Below the pieces are notes generated by a model. It saw only the letters and a program-made list of their open reading frames with translations. It was not told the DNA's origin and searched no databases. Below are positions 44,914 through 52,672 of a stretch of 64,000 nt of DNA, one piece after another. Origin of the DNA: Alistipes putredinis DSM 17216 (GTDB taxonomy: Bacteria > Bacteroidota > Bacteroidia > Bacteroidales > Rikenellaceae); NCBI RefSeq assembly GCF_000154465.1, contig NZ_DS499577.1, forward strand, positions 1,133,642 through 1,197,641, given 5' to 3'. Every line of letters begins with the position of its first letter. Position 1 is the first letter of the stretch. Made by a program: the position numbers and the translations under genes.

Positions 44914-46224
44914 TTATAGTCCGAACTTTTGCTTGATCAGATCGACGGCATCGAGCTTTTCCCAGCCGAAGAATTCGATCTCGCGCTCCACCTCGCGGCC
45001 GTCCTCCCACACTTTCTCCTTGCGGGTGTAGGGGCGGTTGCCGAAATGTCCGTAGGATGCCGTCGCTTCGAAGATCGGGTTTTTGAGGCCGAATTTCTTT
45101 ACGATAGCTGCCGGACGCAGGTCGAAGAGCTTGGCGATACGGCGGGCGATCTCCCCGTCGGTCATGTCCGCGAGCTTCGGATTGCGGCTGCATACCGCAC
45201 CGTGCGTATCGACGAAGACGGAGATCGGTTCGGCGATCCCGATGGCATAGCTCAACTCCACGAGAATTTCGTCCGCGATCCCGGCCGCCACCATGTTCTT
45301 GGCGATGTAGCGGGCTGCGTAAGCTGCCGAACGGTCCACCTTCGAGGAGTCCTTGCCCGAGAAGGCGCCGCCGCCGTGGGCACCGCGTCCGCCGTAGCTA
45401 TCGACGATGATCTTGCGGCCCGTGAGTCCCGTATCTCCGTGCGGGCCGCCGATGACGAACTTGCCCGTGGGATTCACGTGCAGGATATAGTCGTCGCCGA
45501 TCAGTCGCGCCAACTTATCCTTGGCGCGTTCCAGACGGGCCTTGACGCGTGGAATGAGGATCGTGCGCACGTCCTCGCGGATCTTCTCCTGCATGCGTTT
45601 TTCGGCCATCTTCTCGGTGACGCCCTTGCTCGTGGGGATGAAATCGTCGTGCTGGGTCGAAACCACGATGGTATGTACGCGCAGCGGACGGTGCGTCTGT
45701 TCGTCGTATTCGATCGTTACCTGCGACTTGGCGTCGGGACGCAGGTAGGTCATCACCTGCCCTTCGCGGCGGATGACGGCCAGTTCCTTGAGAATGACGT
45801 GCGAGAGGATGAGCGTCGCAGGCATGTATTCGCGCGTTTCGTTGCACGCATAGCCGAACATGATGCCCTGATCGCCCGCGCCTTGTTCTTCTTCGGCCTC
45901 GCGCACGACACCCTGGTTAATGTCCGGAGACTGTTCGTGGATCGCGGAGAGTACGCCGCAGGAATTACCGTCGAACTGATATTCGCTTTTGGTATAACCG
46001 ATACGGTTGATTACGCGGCGTGTTACGTGCTGGATATCGACGTAGGCGCTCGAACGCACTTCGCCCGCGACGACAACCAGACCGGTGGTACAGAGCGTTT
46101 CGCAGGCTACTTTGGAGTTGGGGTCGTGACGAAGGAATTCGTCGAGAATGGCATCGGAAATCTGATCCGAAACTTTGTCGGGGTGTCCTTCGGACACGGA
46201 CTCCGACGTAAATAAAAATCCCAT
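44914..46224 (-). CDS. metK: S-adenosylmethionine synthetase MetK
   Basis: A 436-residue enzyme making SAM from methionine and ATP. Motifs are FTSESVSEGHPDKVSDQISDA, GAGDQGIMFGYA (methionine-binding loop) and GGAFSGKDSSKVDRSAAYAA (phosphate loop). It is longer than E. coli MetK (384), as in other Bacteroidetes. A SAM-II riboswitch in its leader should shut off expression when SAM is high. Confidence 0.97.
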   Translation of the reverse strand: MGFLFTSESVSEGHPDKVSDQISDAILDEFLRHDPNSKVACETLCTTGLVVVAGEVRSSAYVDIQHVTRRVINRIGYTKSEYQFDGNSCGVLSAIHEQSPDINQGVVREAEEEQGAGDQGIMFGYACNETREYMPATLILSHVILKELAVIRREGQVMTYLRPDAKSQVTIEYDEQTHRPLRVHTIVVSTQHDDFIPTSKGVTEKMAEKRMQEKIREDVRTILIPRVKARLERAKDKLARLIGDDYILHVNPTGKFVIGGPHGDTGLTGRKIIVDSYGGRGAHGGGAFSGKDSSKVDRSAAYAARYIAKNMVAAGIADEILVELSYAIGIAEPISVFVDTHGAVCSRNPKLADMTDGEIARRIAKLFDLRPAAIVKKFGLKNPIFEATASYGHFGNRPYTRKEKVWEDGREVEREIEFFGWEKLDAVDLIKQKFGL

Positions 46225-46284
46225 TTTACATTTTTTTTGGAAGTTAAACGTATAAAATGGGGAAAAATTGGCTGCTGGAATAAA

Positions 46285-46339
46285 AAAGCTGTTTTAGCTA
46301 TTTTTTATTGTGGTTTGCAATCAGTCAAATCTTTCCACA
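46285..46339 (-). ncRNA. SAM-II riboswitch of metK
   Basis: On the minus strand TGTGG (46339-46335) pairs with CCACA (46313-46309), enclosing the conserved GATTTGACTGATTGCAAA, and is followed by the A-rich linker and TAGCTAAAACAGC that forms the pseudoknot arm. This matches the SAM-II (metA-type) aptamer known from alphaproteobacteria and Bacteroidetes. It lies about 60 bases upstream of the metK ATG. Confidence 0.85.
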
Positions 46340-46363
46340 TTCCCCGCCGATCGGCGAGGACTG

Positions 46364-46371
46364 CAAAGGTA
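46364..46371 (-). promoter_or_regulatory. -7 box of metK
   Basis: TACCTTTG on the minus strand fits TAnnTTTG and lies about 25 bases before the SAM-II aptamer. No ideal -33 TTG is seen. Confidence 0.6.
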
Positions 46372-46383
46372 AACATAAAAAAC

Positions 46384-46415
46384 GGGGAATAAAAACTTAT
46401 TCCCCATATTATCTT
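46384..46415 (-). terminator. Minus-strand terminator upstream of metK
   Basis: GGGGAATAA pairs with TTATTCCCC, followed on the minus strand by GTTTTTTATG. No minus-strand protein gene precedes it, so it would end an RNA from the 46410-46660 spacer. Confidence 0.6.
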
Positions 46416-46625
46416 ACGAAAAATAGGTGCCGTCTTATAGGGCCTTGGTATCTATCGGGTTACGTTCAAGGTCGGCAGATTCAGGATTTGGGCTCGGGTG
46501 AATTATTCTGTGTGCCGACGGCGGAGTTTTCGCTTCGCGACACGTCTAAAAGCAGGAAACACAATAATCGTCTTTTCTGGGCGTTCTGTAACTAAATAGA
46601 AACGCTCAAACAGAAACAGCCTATG
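46416..46625. ncRNA. Candidate structured RNA region
   Basis: A gene-free stretch with several hairpins: CCTTG/CAAGG (46443-46471), GTCGGCA/TGCCGAC (46471-46519), alternative ATTATT/AATAAT arms, and GCGTT/AACGC near 46581-46605. On the minus strand it is followed by an intrinsic terminator at 46384-46405. The strand and family are not established. Confidence 0.3.
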
Positions 46626-46677
46626 GAATAAAATTGCCTCCGTAATAAAACCAGTTAAATTATTTCAATATTGGATT

Positions 46678-48165
46678 ATGAAAAAGGCATTGTTATTATT
46701 AGGTATGATTGCCGCAGGCGCCGCATCCGGCGGTGTCGTCGCCTGGAGTATTTTATCGCCGGCCGAAAAGAACGGCACGCATGTTGTTACGCCGCAAAGC
46801 GGGGCAGTGTCTGACGACCCCTTTTCTCAGGCGGGAACCCATTTCACTTCGTATCAGGCCGAGCAGTATCCGGATCTTACGTATGCTGCCGAGAATGCTG
46901 TCAAGGCCGTCGTGAATATCGAGGTGGTTCAGGAGATCGAAGTTCCCGAGCGGCAGTACGATCCGTTTTTCGAATTTTTCGGTATTCCCCAGCAGGGCCG
47001 GCGCGGCCCTTCGACACAGGAGCGTCGGGGCGGAGGATCCGGCGTGATTATTTCCGCAGACGGTTACATCGTGACCAACAACCATGTGGTGGACGAGGCT
47101 ACGCGCCTTCGCGTGAAGCTGAGCGACGGCCGCACGTTCGACGCCAAGGTGATCGGTACCGACCCCACGACGGATGTGGCGCTGGTGAAGATCGAGGCCG
47201 AGGACCTGCCTACGTTGCCTTTCGGCAGTTCGGATTCGCTCCGGTTGGGCGAATGGGTGCTGGCCATCGGATCGCCCTATAACCTGCAATCGACCATTAC
47301 GGCCGGTATCGTGAGTGCCAAAGCGCGTCAGTTGGATGTCATTCCGAGCGAATTCCGCATCGAGTCGTTTATCCAGACGGATGCGGCCGTCAATCCCGGT
47401 AATTCGGGCGGTGCGTTGGTCAATACGCGCGGCGAACTGGTCGGTATCAATACCGTAATCAAGACGATGACGGGTAGCTATGTCGGTTATTCGTTCGCGG
47501 TCCCCGAAACGATCGTCCGCAAGGTGGTCGTGGATCTCAAGGAGTACGGCGTCGTGCAGCGGGCTCTGTTGGGTCTGGCATTCCGCCCCATAGATCAGAA
47601 TTTCATCGATCAGATGGGCGAGGAAACGGGTATCGAGGAGTTGGGCGGCGTTTATGTCGCCAGTGTGTCCGAAGGGGGCGCTGCCTCGCAGGCCGGTATC
47701 CGCAAGGGAGATGTAATTCTTTCGGTCGATGGCGTGGAGTTGAACGAGGCTGCGACGCTTCAGGAGCAGATCGGCAAGCACCGTCCCAACGACAAGGTAA
47801 AATTAATGATAAAAAGGTCGGGTTCGATGAAACAAATCGAGGTGACCTTGCGTAATAAAGCAGGTAAGACGGAACTCCTCACGCGGGACGACGTCGATGT
47901 GATGGAAGTTTTGGGTGGAAAGTTCGCCACGGCCGATGAACGTCTGTGTCGCCGACTGGAGATCAGAGGCGGTGTGGAAGTGCTGGCAATCAAGGCGAAC
48001 GGTATTCTGTCGAAGGCACGGGTAAGACCGGGATTCGTGATTACCCACATCAACGACAAGTCCGTGCGTTCGCTCTCCGATATGCAGCGGATGACCGATA
48101 AGGTTCGCAGCATCGACGGAGTATATCCCGACGGACGTTCGGCGAGCTATGTGCTTGTCGAATAG
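46678..48165 (+). CDS. htrA: HtrA/DegP family serine protease
   Basis: A 495-residue periplasmic protease/chaperone (Do family). The N-terminus is a signal or anchor helix (ALLLLGMIAAGAASGGVVAW). The trypsin-like domain has the triad H136 (TNNHVVDE), D166 (TTDVALVK) and S243 (NPGNSGGAL). Two PDZ domains follow (about 285-385, GVYVASVSEGGAASQAGIRKGD; and about 400-495, GVEVLAIKANGILSKARVRPG). It handles misfolded envelope proteins. It precedes rpoD on the same strand by 76 bases. Confidence 0.95.
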   Translation: MKKALLLLGMIAAGAASGGVVAWSILSPAEKNGTHVVTPQSGAVSDDPFSQAGTHFTSYQAEQYPDLTYAAENAVKAVVNIEVVQEIEVPERQYDPFFEFFGIPQQGRRGPSTQERRGGGSGVIISADGYIVTNNHVVDEATRLRVKLSDGRTFDAKVIGTDPTTDVALVKIEAEDLPTLPFGSSDSLRLGEWVLAIGSPYNLQSTITAGIVSAKARQLDVIPSEFRIESFIQTDAAVNPGNSGGALVNTRGELVGINTVIKTMTGSYVGYSFAVPETIVRKVVVDLKEYGVVQRALLGLAFRPIDQNFIDQMGEETGIEELGGVYVASVSEGGAASQAGIRKGDVILSVDGVELNEAATLQEQIGKHRPNDKVKLMIKRSGSMKQIEVTLRNKAGKTELLTRDDVDVMEVLGGKFATADERLCRRLEIRGGVEVLAIKANGILSKARVRPGFVITHINDKSVRSLSDMQRMTDKVRSIDGVYPDGRSASYVLVE

Positions 48166-48241
48166 GGAAGCGCCAGGAAAGCCGGGTATGTTTTACCGTT
48201 TTTTATTGCCGTAGTTTAAGAATATTCTTATAAAATTAAAT

Positions 48242-49102
48242 ATGCGTCAGTTAAAAATTACGAAGTCCATCACCAACCGTGAGAGCGCGTCTTTGGACAA
48301 GTACCTGCAGGAAATCGGCAAGGAGGAGCTCATTACGGTTGAGGAGGAGGTGGAACTTGCCCAGCGAATCAAGAAGGGTGACCAGGAGGCATTGGAGAAG
48401 CTCACCAAAGCCAATCTGCGTTTCGTCGTGTCGGTGGCCAAGCAGTATCAGAATCAAGGCCTCAGTCTGCCCGACTTGATTAACGAGGGAAACCTCGGTC
48501 TTATCAAGGCTGCGGAGAAGTTCGACGAAACCCGGGGTTTCAAGTTTATTTCGTATGCCGTGTGGTGGATTCGTCAGTCGATCCTGCAAGCTCTGGCCGA
48601 GCAGTCGCGTATCGTGCGCCTGCCGCTCAATCAGGTGGGCTCGCTCAATAAGATCAACAAGGCTTTCGCCCGTTTCGAGCAGGAGCACGAGCGCACCCCT
48701 TCGCCCGAGGAGTTGGCGAATGAGTTGGAGCTTCCCAAGGAGAAGGTGACCGATACGCTGCGTGTCGCCGGCCGCCATGTTTCGGTGGATGCGCCTTTTG
48801 CCGACGGCGAGGACAACAGCCTGCTCGATGTGCTGGTGAACCCCGATTCGCCCAATGCCGACAGAGGGTTGATTAACGAGTCGCTCTCGACCGAGGTGGA
48901 TCGTGCCTTGGAAACGCTGACCGAACGCGAGCGGGATATCATCAAATATTTCTTCGGCATCGGCTGTTCGGAAATGACGCTCGAAGAGATCGGCGAAAAA
49001 TTCGACCTGACGCGCGAACGTGTACGCCAGATCAAGGAGAAGGCAATCCGTCGCCTGCGTCACTCCTCCCGCAGCAAGTTGCTGAAATCTTATCTGGGGT
49101 AG
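48242..49102 (+). CDS. rpoD: Primary sigma factor RpoD (Bacteroidetes short type)
   Basis: A 286-residue housekeeping sigma-70 factor lacking the long region 1.1 of proteobacterial RpoD, as is typical of Bacteroidetes. Region 1.2 is SLDKYLQEIGKEELIT, region 2 is DLINEGNLGLIKAAEKFDETRGFKF and YAVWWIRQSI, region 3 follows, and region 4.2 is TLEEIGEKFDLTRERVRQIKEKAIRRL. This factor reads the TTG-N20-TAnnTTTG promoters noted elsewhere in the window. A strong terminator follows. Confidence 0.97.
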   Translation: MRQLKITKSITNRESASLDKYLQEIGKEELITVEEEVELAQRIKKGDQEALEKLTKANLRFVVSVAKQYQNQGLSLPDLINEGNLGLIKAAEKFDETRGFKFISYAVWWIRQSILQALAEQSRIVRLPLNQVGSLNKINKAFARFEQEHERTPSPEELANELELPKEKVTDTLRVAGRHVSVDAPFADGEDNSLLDVLVNPDSPNADRGLINESLSTEVDRALETLTERERDIIKYFFGIGCSEMTLEEIGEKFDLTRERVRQIKEKAIRRLRHSSRSKLLKSYLG

Positions 49103-49120
49103 AGAACCCCGTTTATGATA

Positions 49121-49153
49121 AAGCCGGAACTTCTAAAAGTTCCGGCTTTTTTA
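49121..49153 (+). terminator. Terminator of rpoD
   Basis: AAGCCGGAACTT pairs with AAGTTCCGGCTT and runs into TTTTTTAT, about 20 bases after the rpoD stop. The A-run on the other side makes it usable for the convergent minus-strand gene as well. Confidence 0.9.
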
Positions 49154-49209
49154 TTCCATTTCCGAACTTTGTTTTGCAATTGTCGCCGGTGACAGTCGGT
49201 GCGGGGCGA

Positions 49210-49425
49210 TTACCTGTCGTCGGAATATTCGTCTTCGGTCATCATACGCTGGATGCGCAGGTTTTTACCCAAGACCAGGGTGATGGACAGCAACGCGAGA
49301 GCACAGACGGCGCAAAGAGCCAGCCATTCGAGCCGTCCCAATATGCCCGATAGCAGGACCCCCGCTACGGATAGTGCCAGGACCGTGTAACAGATGACGA
49401 GAGTAATCTTAAGTGGTTGCAGCAT
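49210..49425 (-). CDS. Small two-helix membrane protein
   Basis: A 71-residue protein with two predicted membrane helices (about 6-28 and 34-53) and a charged C-terminal tail (GKNLRIQRMMTEDEYSDDR). I recognise no family. It is convergent with rpoD. Coding use is plausible from the clean hydrophobic pattern and GC-rich third positions, but its small size leaves some doubt. Confidence 0.6.
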   Translation of the reverse strand: MLQPLKITLVICYTVLALSVAGVLLSGILGRLEWLALCAVCALALLSITLVLGKNLRIQRMMTEDEYSDDR

Positions 49426-49625
49426 ATTTTTATGGTGGCGATTATATTTTGCAATGTATCCTTATCCGACGGTCGCAGCATTGAATTCGAGGGGCGCTAT
49501 TCGCGGCCTGTGCCCGCATTTGCAATGCAGCCCTTTCTAAATCCTCTTCTCGGAGAGGGCTTGGGTCGCTGTGCTTTCAGAGAGGTACTCTAACGCGTAT
49601 AATCAGGTTTTAGAAGTTATTATGC

Positions 49626-50288
49626 TTACCACAAAATCGGTGCCTTTCCGATGCTTTGCAGATATTCGTTGGCCCGGGAAAAGTGTTTGCTGCCGAAAAA
49701 TCCCCGGTAGGCCGACAGCGGGGAGGGATGGACGGCTTTGAGGATGCAGTTGCGCTGGGGATCGGCGATGGCGCCTTTGCGCTGGGCGTAACTTCCCCAC
49801 AGCATGTAAACGATGCCTTGCTTGCGCTGTGCGATGGCCCGCACGACCGCATCGGTGAAAGTTTCCCAGCCGTGTCCTGCGTGGGAGGCCGCTTCGTGCG
49901 CCCGGACCGTCAGCACGGCATTGAGTAGCAGCACGCCCTGTTCGGCCCAGCGGTCGAGGTTGCCGCTCGTGGGAATCGGCGAGCCGGTGTCGTCGGCTAC
50001 TTCCTGGAAGATGTTCTGCAGCGAGGGTGGGAACGGCACGCCGTCCGCCACGGAGAAACAGAGTCCGTTGGCCTGTCCTTCGCCGTGATAGGGGTCCTGT
50101 CCGATGATTACCACTTTGAGTTTGTCGAACGGGCATTTGTCGAAGGCACGAAAAATGTTGCTTCCTCTGGGGAATATCCGGCGGGAAGCGTATTCTTGCC
50201 GTACGAAGTCGGTGAGTTCTCGGAAATAGGGTTTTTCGAACTCTTCGGAAAGAATCTCTTTCCAGTCCGAAGCGATTTTAACATCCAT
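49626..50288 (-). CDS. ung: Uracil-DNA glycosylase
   Basis: A 220-residue family 1 UDG that removes uracil from DNA. The catalytic aspartate is D65 in GQDPYHG. LLLNAVLTVRAHEAASHAGHGWE and the C-terminal HPSPLSAYRGFFG, with the catalytic histidine, are present. Length fits the family. It is a single gene; the 289 bases upstream show only small hairpins. Confidence 0.97.
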   Translation of the reverse strand: MDVKIASDWKEILSEEFEKPYFRELTDFVRQEYASRRIFPRGSNIFRAFDKCPFDKLKVVIIGQDPYHGEGQANGLCFSVADGVPFPPSLQNIFQEVADDTGSPIPTSGNLDRWAEQGVLLLNAVLTVRAHEAASHAGHGWETFTDAVVRAIAQRKQGIVYMLWGSYAQRKGAIADPQRNCILKAVHPSPLSAYRGFFGSKHFSRANEYLQSIGKAPILW

Positions 50289-50535
50289 GGCTGGTATTGA
50301 ATTAGGCTGTTATATATTTCGAGTACCACGACCGTTTTTTGTTGATCTCGGCAGGCAGCCCTCGATCCTGCGGGGTGTCGTTTCGTTCTGACCTTCTTCC
50401 CGGGAAGAGTTTCGACTTTTCGTCGAAGCATGTCGGTCGGTTTCGAGCCGGAGCAGGTCGGTAATCGAGCTATATAATCAGGTTAAATTTTTGCTAAAAT
50501 ACAAAGAAAGTTCGAAACGGCGTGTCGGAAATGCG

Positions 50536-50543
50536 TAAATTTG
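50536..50543 (+). promoter_or_regulatory. -7 box of the alkaline phosphatase gene
   Basis: TAAATTTG fits TAnnTTTG, 34 bases before the ATG at 50578. The -33 region has only TTCG. Confidence 0.45.
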
Positions 50544-50577
50544 AAAAGTGGCATCAAAAGAATATATATTATTTGTT

Positions 50578-51735
50578 ATGAAAAAAATTGTAATTACCAT
50601 GCTCGTCCTGTTGTCGGCGGCCTATGCCGTCGGGATAGGAGGCGGGGAGGTCGCCCGTAAACTGAACCTTCGACCGTCGCAAATCGTTCCCGCAGCCGAC
50701 ACGTTGCCGGTTCGGAACCTGATCTATCTGATCGGGGACGGTATGGGATTGAGTCACGTGTCGATGTTGATGCTCGAGGAGGGATACGGTACGACCGCTT
50801 TCGACCGGGCGCAGAACATCGCATTGATTACTACTTATTCAGCCAACAACCGGGTGACGGACTCCGCAGCGGCCGGTACGGCGCTGGCGACGGGACATAA
50901 GACCGGCAACGGTATGCTCGGTGTGCTGCCCGATTCGACGGCTGCGGAGTCGATTATGGCGGATGCGATCCGAGCCGGGATGCCGACCGGAGTCGTCGTT
51001 ACCAGTACTCTGCAACACGCTACGCCCGGCGCTTTCTATGCCCATGTGCCTTATCGGCGACAGTATCAGCGAATCTCCGATCAACTGGCCGGAAGCGACT
51101 TGACGGTGGCCTTCGGCGGCGGATTGAAGTATGCCGAAACGTCGGAGCGGGAGGACGGTGTACCGGGCATCGAGCGCCTTCGGGATCGCGGTTTCCGGGT
51201 GCTGACCGATCCCTCGCAGCTCGATACCTTGAGCCGGGGACCTGTGATGGGATTCTTTGCCGACGGTCACCTGCCGAAAATGTCGGAGGGGCGGGGCGAT
51301 TATCTGGAGCGGGCGATCCGCAAGGCGCTGGAGATTCTGTCGCGAGAAGCCGGCGAGCGCGACCGGGGCTTTATTCTGATGGTCGAAGGATCCCAGATTG
51401 ATCTGCGGGCTCACGATAACGATGCCGAAGGCGTCCTGGCGGAGATGCGTGATTTCGACCGGGCGGTTGCCGCTGCGATGGATTTCGCCGACCGGCATCC
51501 TGGGACGCTCGTGGTCGTTACGGCCGATCACGAAACGGGCGGTCTTTCGATTCCTTCGGCCGATGTCGATTTCGAGCACGAGGAGGCCGGGATCGAGTAC
51601 CGTTTCAGCACCGGCGGACATACGGCGGCGATGGTGCCCGTCTATCTGTACGGGACAGGCGCCGAACGGATTAACGGCGTACTGGACAATACGGAGCTGG
51701 CCCTTCGGCTGGCAGGGACGCTCGGTTTGAGATAA
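50578..51735 (+). CDS. Alkaline phosphatase, exported
   Basis: A 385-residue PhoA-superfamily phosphatase. The start at 50578 gives a normal signal peptide (KKIVITMLVLLSAAYAVGIG); an upstream in-frame ATG would precede it with polar residues. Metal and catalytic motifs are YLIGDGMGLSH, RVTDSAAAGTALATGHK (serine nucleophile after Asp), MVEGSQID, TADHETGG and the C-terminal GGHTAAMVP. It releases phosphate from organic esters in the periplasm. No Pho box-like repeats are evident upstream. Confidence 0.93.
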   Translation: MKKIVITMLVLLSAAYAVGIGGGEVARKLNLRPSQIVPAADTLPVRNLIYLIGDGMGLSHVSMLMLEEGYGTTAFDRAQNIALITTYSANNRVTDSAAAGTALATGHKTGNGMLGVLPDSTAAESIMADAIRAGMPTGVVVTSTLQHATPGAFYAHVPYRRQYQRISDQLAGSDLTVAFGGGLKYAETSEREDGVPGIERLRDRGFRVLTDPSQLDTLSRGPVMGFFADGHLPKMSEGRGDYLERAIRKALEILSREAGERDRGFILMVEGSQIDLRAHDNDAEGVLAEMRDFDRAVAAAMDFADRHPGTLVVVTADHETGGLSIPSADVDFEHEEAGIEYRFSTGGHTAAMVPVYLYGTGAERINGVLDNTELALRLAGTLGLR

Positions 51736-52043
51736 GACGATGCGGAATTTCGTGCGGACTTCGCGAAATGTTGCGAGGGAGAATGGAGTAATTTAATTTA
51801 TAGCGTATTAAATATAAAAATTATAAAGATGTTACCACTAATTTTCAAATAATAGTTATCTTTGTAACATCGAGTATTCGATGACATATTTTTGATGAAA
51901 GTGTATTAGTTTCAGCCTTGGTTCGAAATCTGGTAAATGCTATTTTGTTTATTCTGCTGTATATTAATAAGATAACAATTATAACGCCTTGCAAAAGAAC
52001 CAGAATAGAAACAAAATCGGTATTTTAGGAGATTCTTTGGTTT
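51736..52043. other. AT-rich spacer with an orphan plus-strand -7 box
   Basis: No confident gene. TATCTTTG (51857-51864) matches the -7 consensus on the plus strand, but no open plus-strand gene follows. On the minus strand an open frame continues for about 40 codons beyond the TAA of the small gene at 52044-52196, which may be a decayed or readthrough extension. Confidence 0.4.
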
Positions 52044-52196
52044 TTACTTTACACTTGATTTCATCCCTTGCACTTGGTTGCACACAAAGTGTTTCTTAAA
52101 GCTACTTTCCCCGCTACTGACCTCTCTCATCAAGAATATCGATTGGTGATCTATAGCGAATTTTGCAGTTAAAAGAGAAAATAGGCAAATGTACAT
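52044..52196 (-). CDS. Possible small gene, 50 residues
   Basis: A 50-codon frame reading MYICLFSLLTAKFAIDHQSI, then LMREVSSGESSFKKHF and ending GMKSSVK. I do not recognise it. Its ATG is 38 bases downstream of a consensus -7 box, TACCTTTG (52235-52242, minus strand). After its TAA the same frame stays open for roughly 43 more codons (KPKNLLKYRFCFYSGSFARR and on), so it could be a truncated larger gene or an element remnant. The region is far more AT-rich than the surrounding genome. Confidence 0.35.
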   Translation of the reverse strand: MYICLFSLLTAKFAIDHQSIFLMREVSSGESSFKKHFVCNQVQGMKSSVK

Positions 52197-52234
52197 TTTA
52201 AGATTATACGTTCATTGAAACTTTTTGCACTATG

Positions 52235-52242
52235 CAAAGGTA
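52235..52242 (-). promoter_or_regulatory. -7 box before the possible small gene
   Basis: TACCTTTG on the minus strand fits TAnnTTTG. A TTTG lies only about 10-15 bases further upstream, which is too close for a standard -33 box. Confidence 0.4.
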
Positions 52243-52294
52243 AGTACTTCTACCAAATCATAGGCATATGGAAAGGCAAATATGCTTACCTAAA

Positions 52295-52344
52295 TTTAGT
52301 TTACTTTGGTTTTGCCTACATATAGGCTAATAGAGTAAACTAAA
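52295..52344. repeat. Inverted repeat, 11-bp perfect arms
   Basis: TTTAGTTTACT (52295-52305) and AGTAAACTAAA (52334-52344), with an inner GCCT/AGGC pair (52314-52326). It could be a terminus of a small mobile element, a cruciform or a protein site. No T-run follows on either strand. Confidence 0.55.
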
Positions 52345-52444
52345 CTGAATTTTCAACGATTTCTATCATCTAACTAAATACAAAATATACAGCATAAGAG
52401 GAAGCAAATCTACTATGTATTTCTCTTTTCGCTGCAATCCTATT

Positions 52445-52590
52445 CACACAGCAGGACTACTTCAAGGCCCACCGCAAGGCGAGTCGCGAGGAGGAGATTG
52501 CGCACCATGGCAAGCCCGTCGGTCCGTGCCGGTACGTCGCTACGGAGTCGGCCGAGTTTCCGGATTCCGGACCGACTTCAAGCCATTAAC
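52445..52590 (+). pseudogene. Possible 3' remnant of a coding sequence
   Basis: A GC-rich stretch in an AT-rich spacer reads QQDYFKAHRKASREEEIAHH and on to a TAA, with no start codon upstream in frame. The charged, ordered composition looks like the tail of a real protein cut off at its 5' end. No family is recognised. Confidence 0.25.
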
Positions 52591-52628
52591 AAAAGGGGCC
52601 GTATAAACTCGTTATACAGTCCCTTTAC
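52591..52628 (-). terminator. Terminator of the adhesin operon
   Basis: On the minus strand AAAGGGACTGTATAA faces TTATACGGCCCCTTT (one mismatch, one wobble) and is followed by TGTTAATGG. It lies about 45 bases after the stop of the 753-residue gene, the last gene of the operon. Confidence 0.7.
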
Positions 52629-52672
52629 TTATTCTGCGCGAAAAATATTCCGACGCTATGTCCCGGTTAAGA

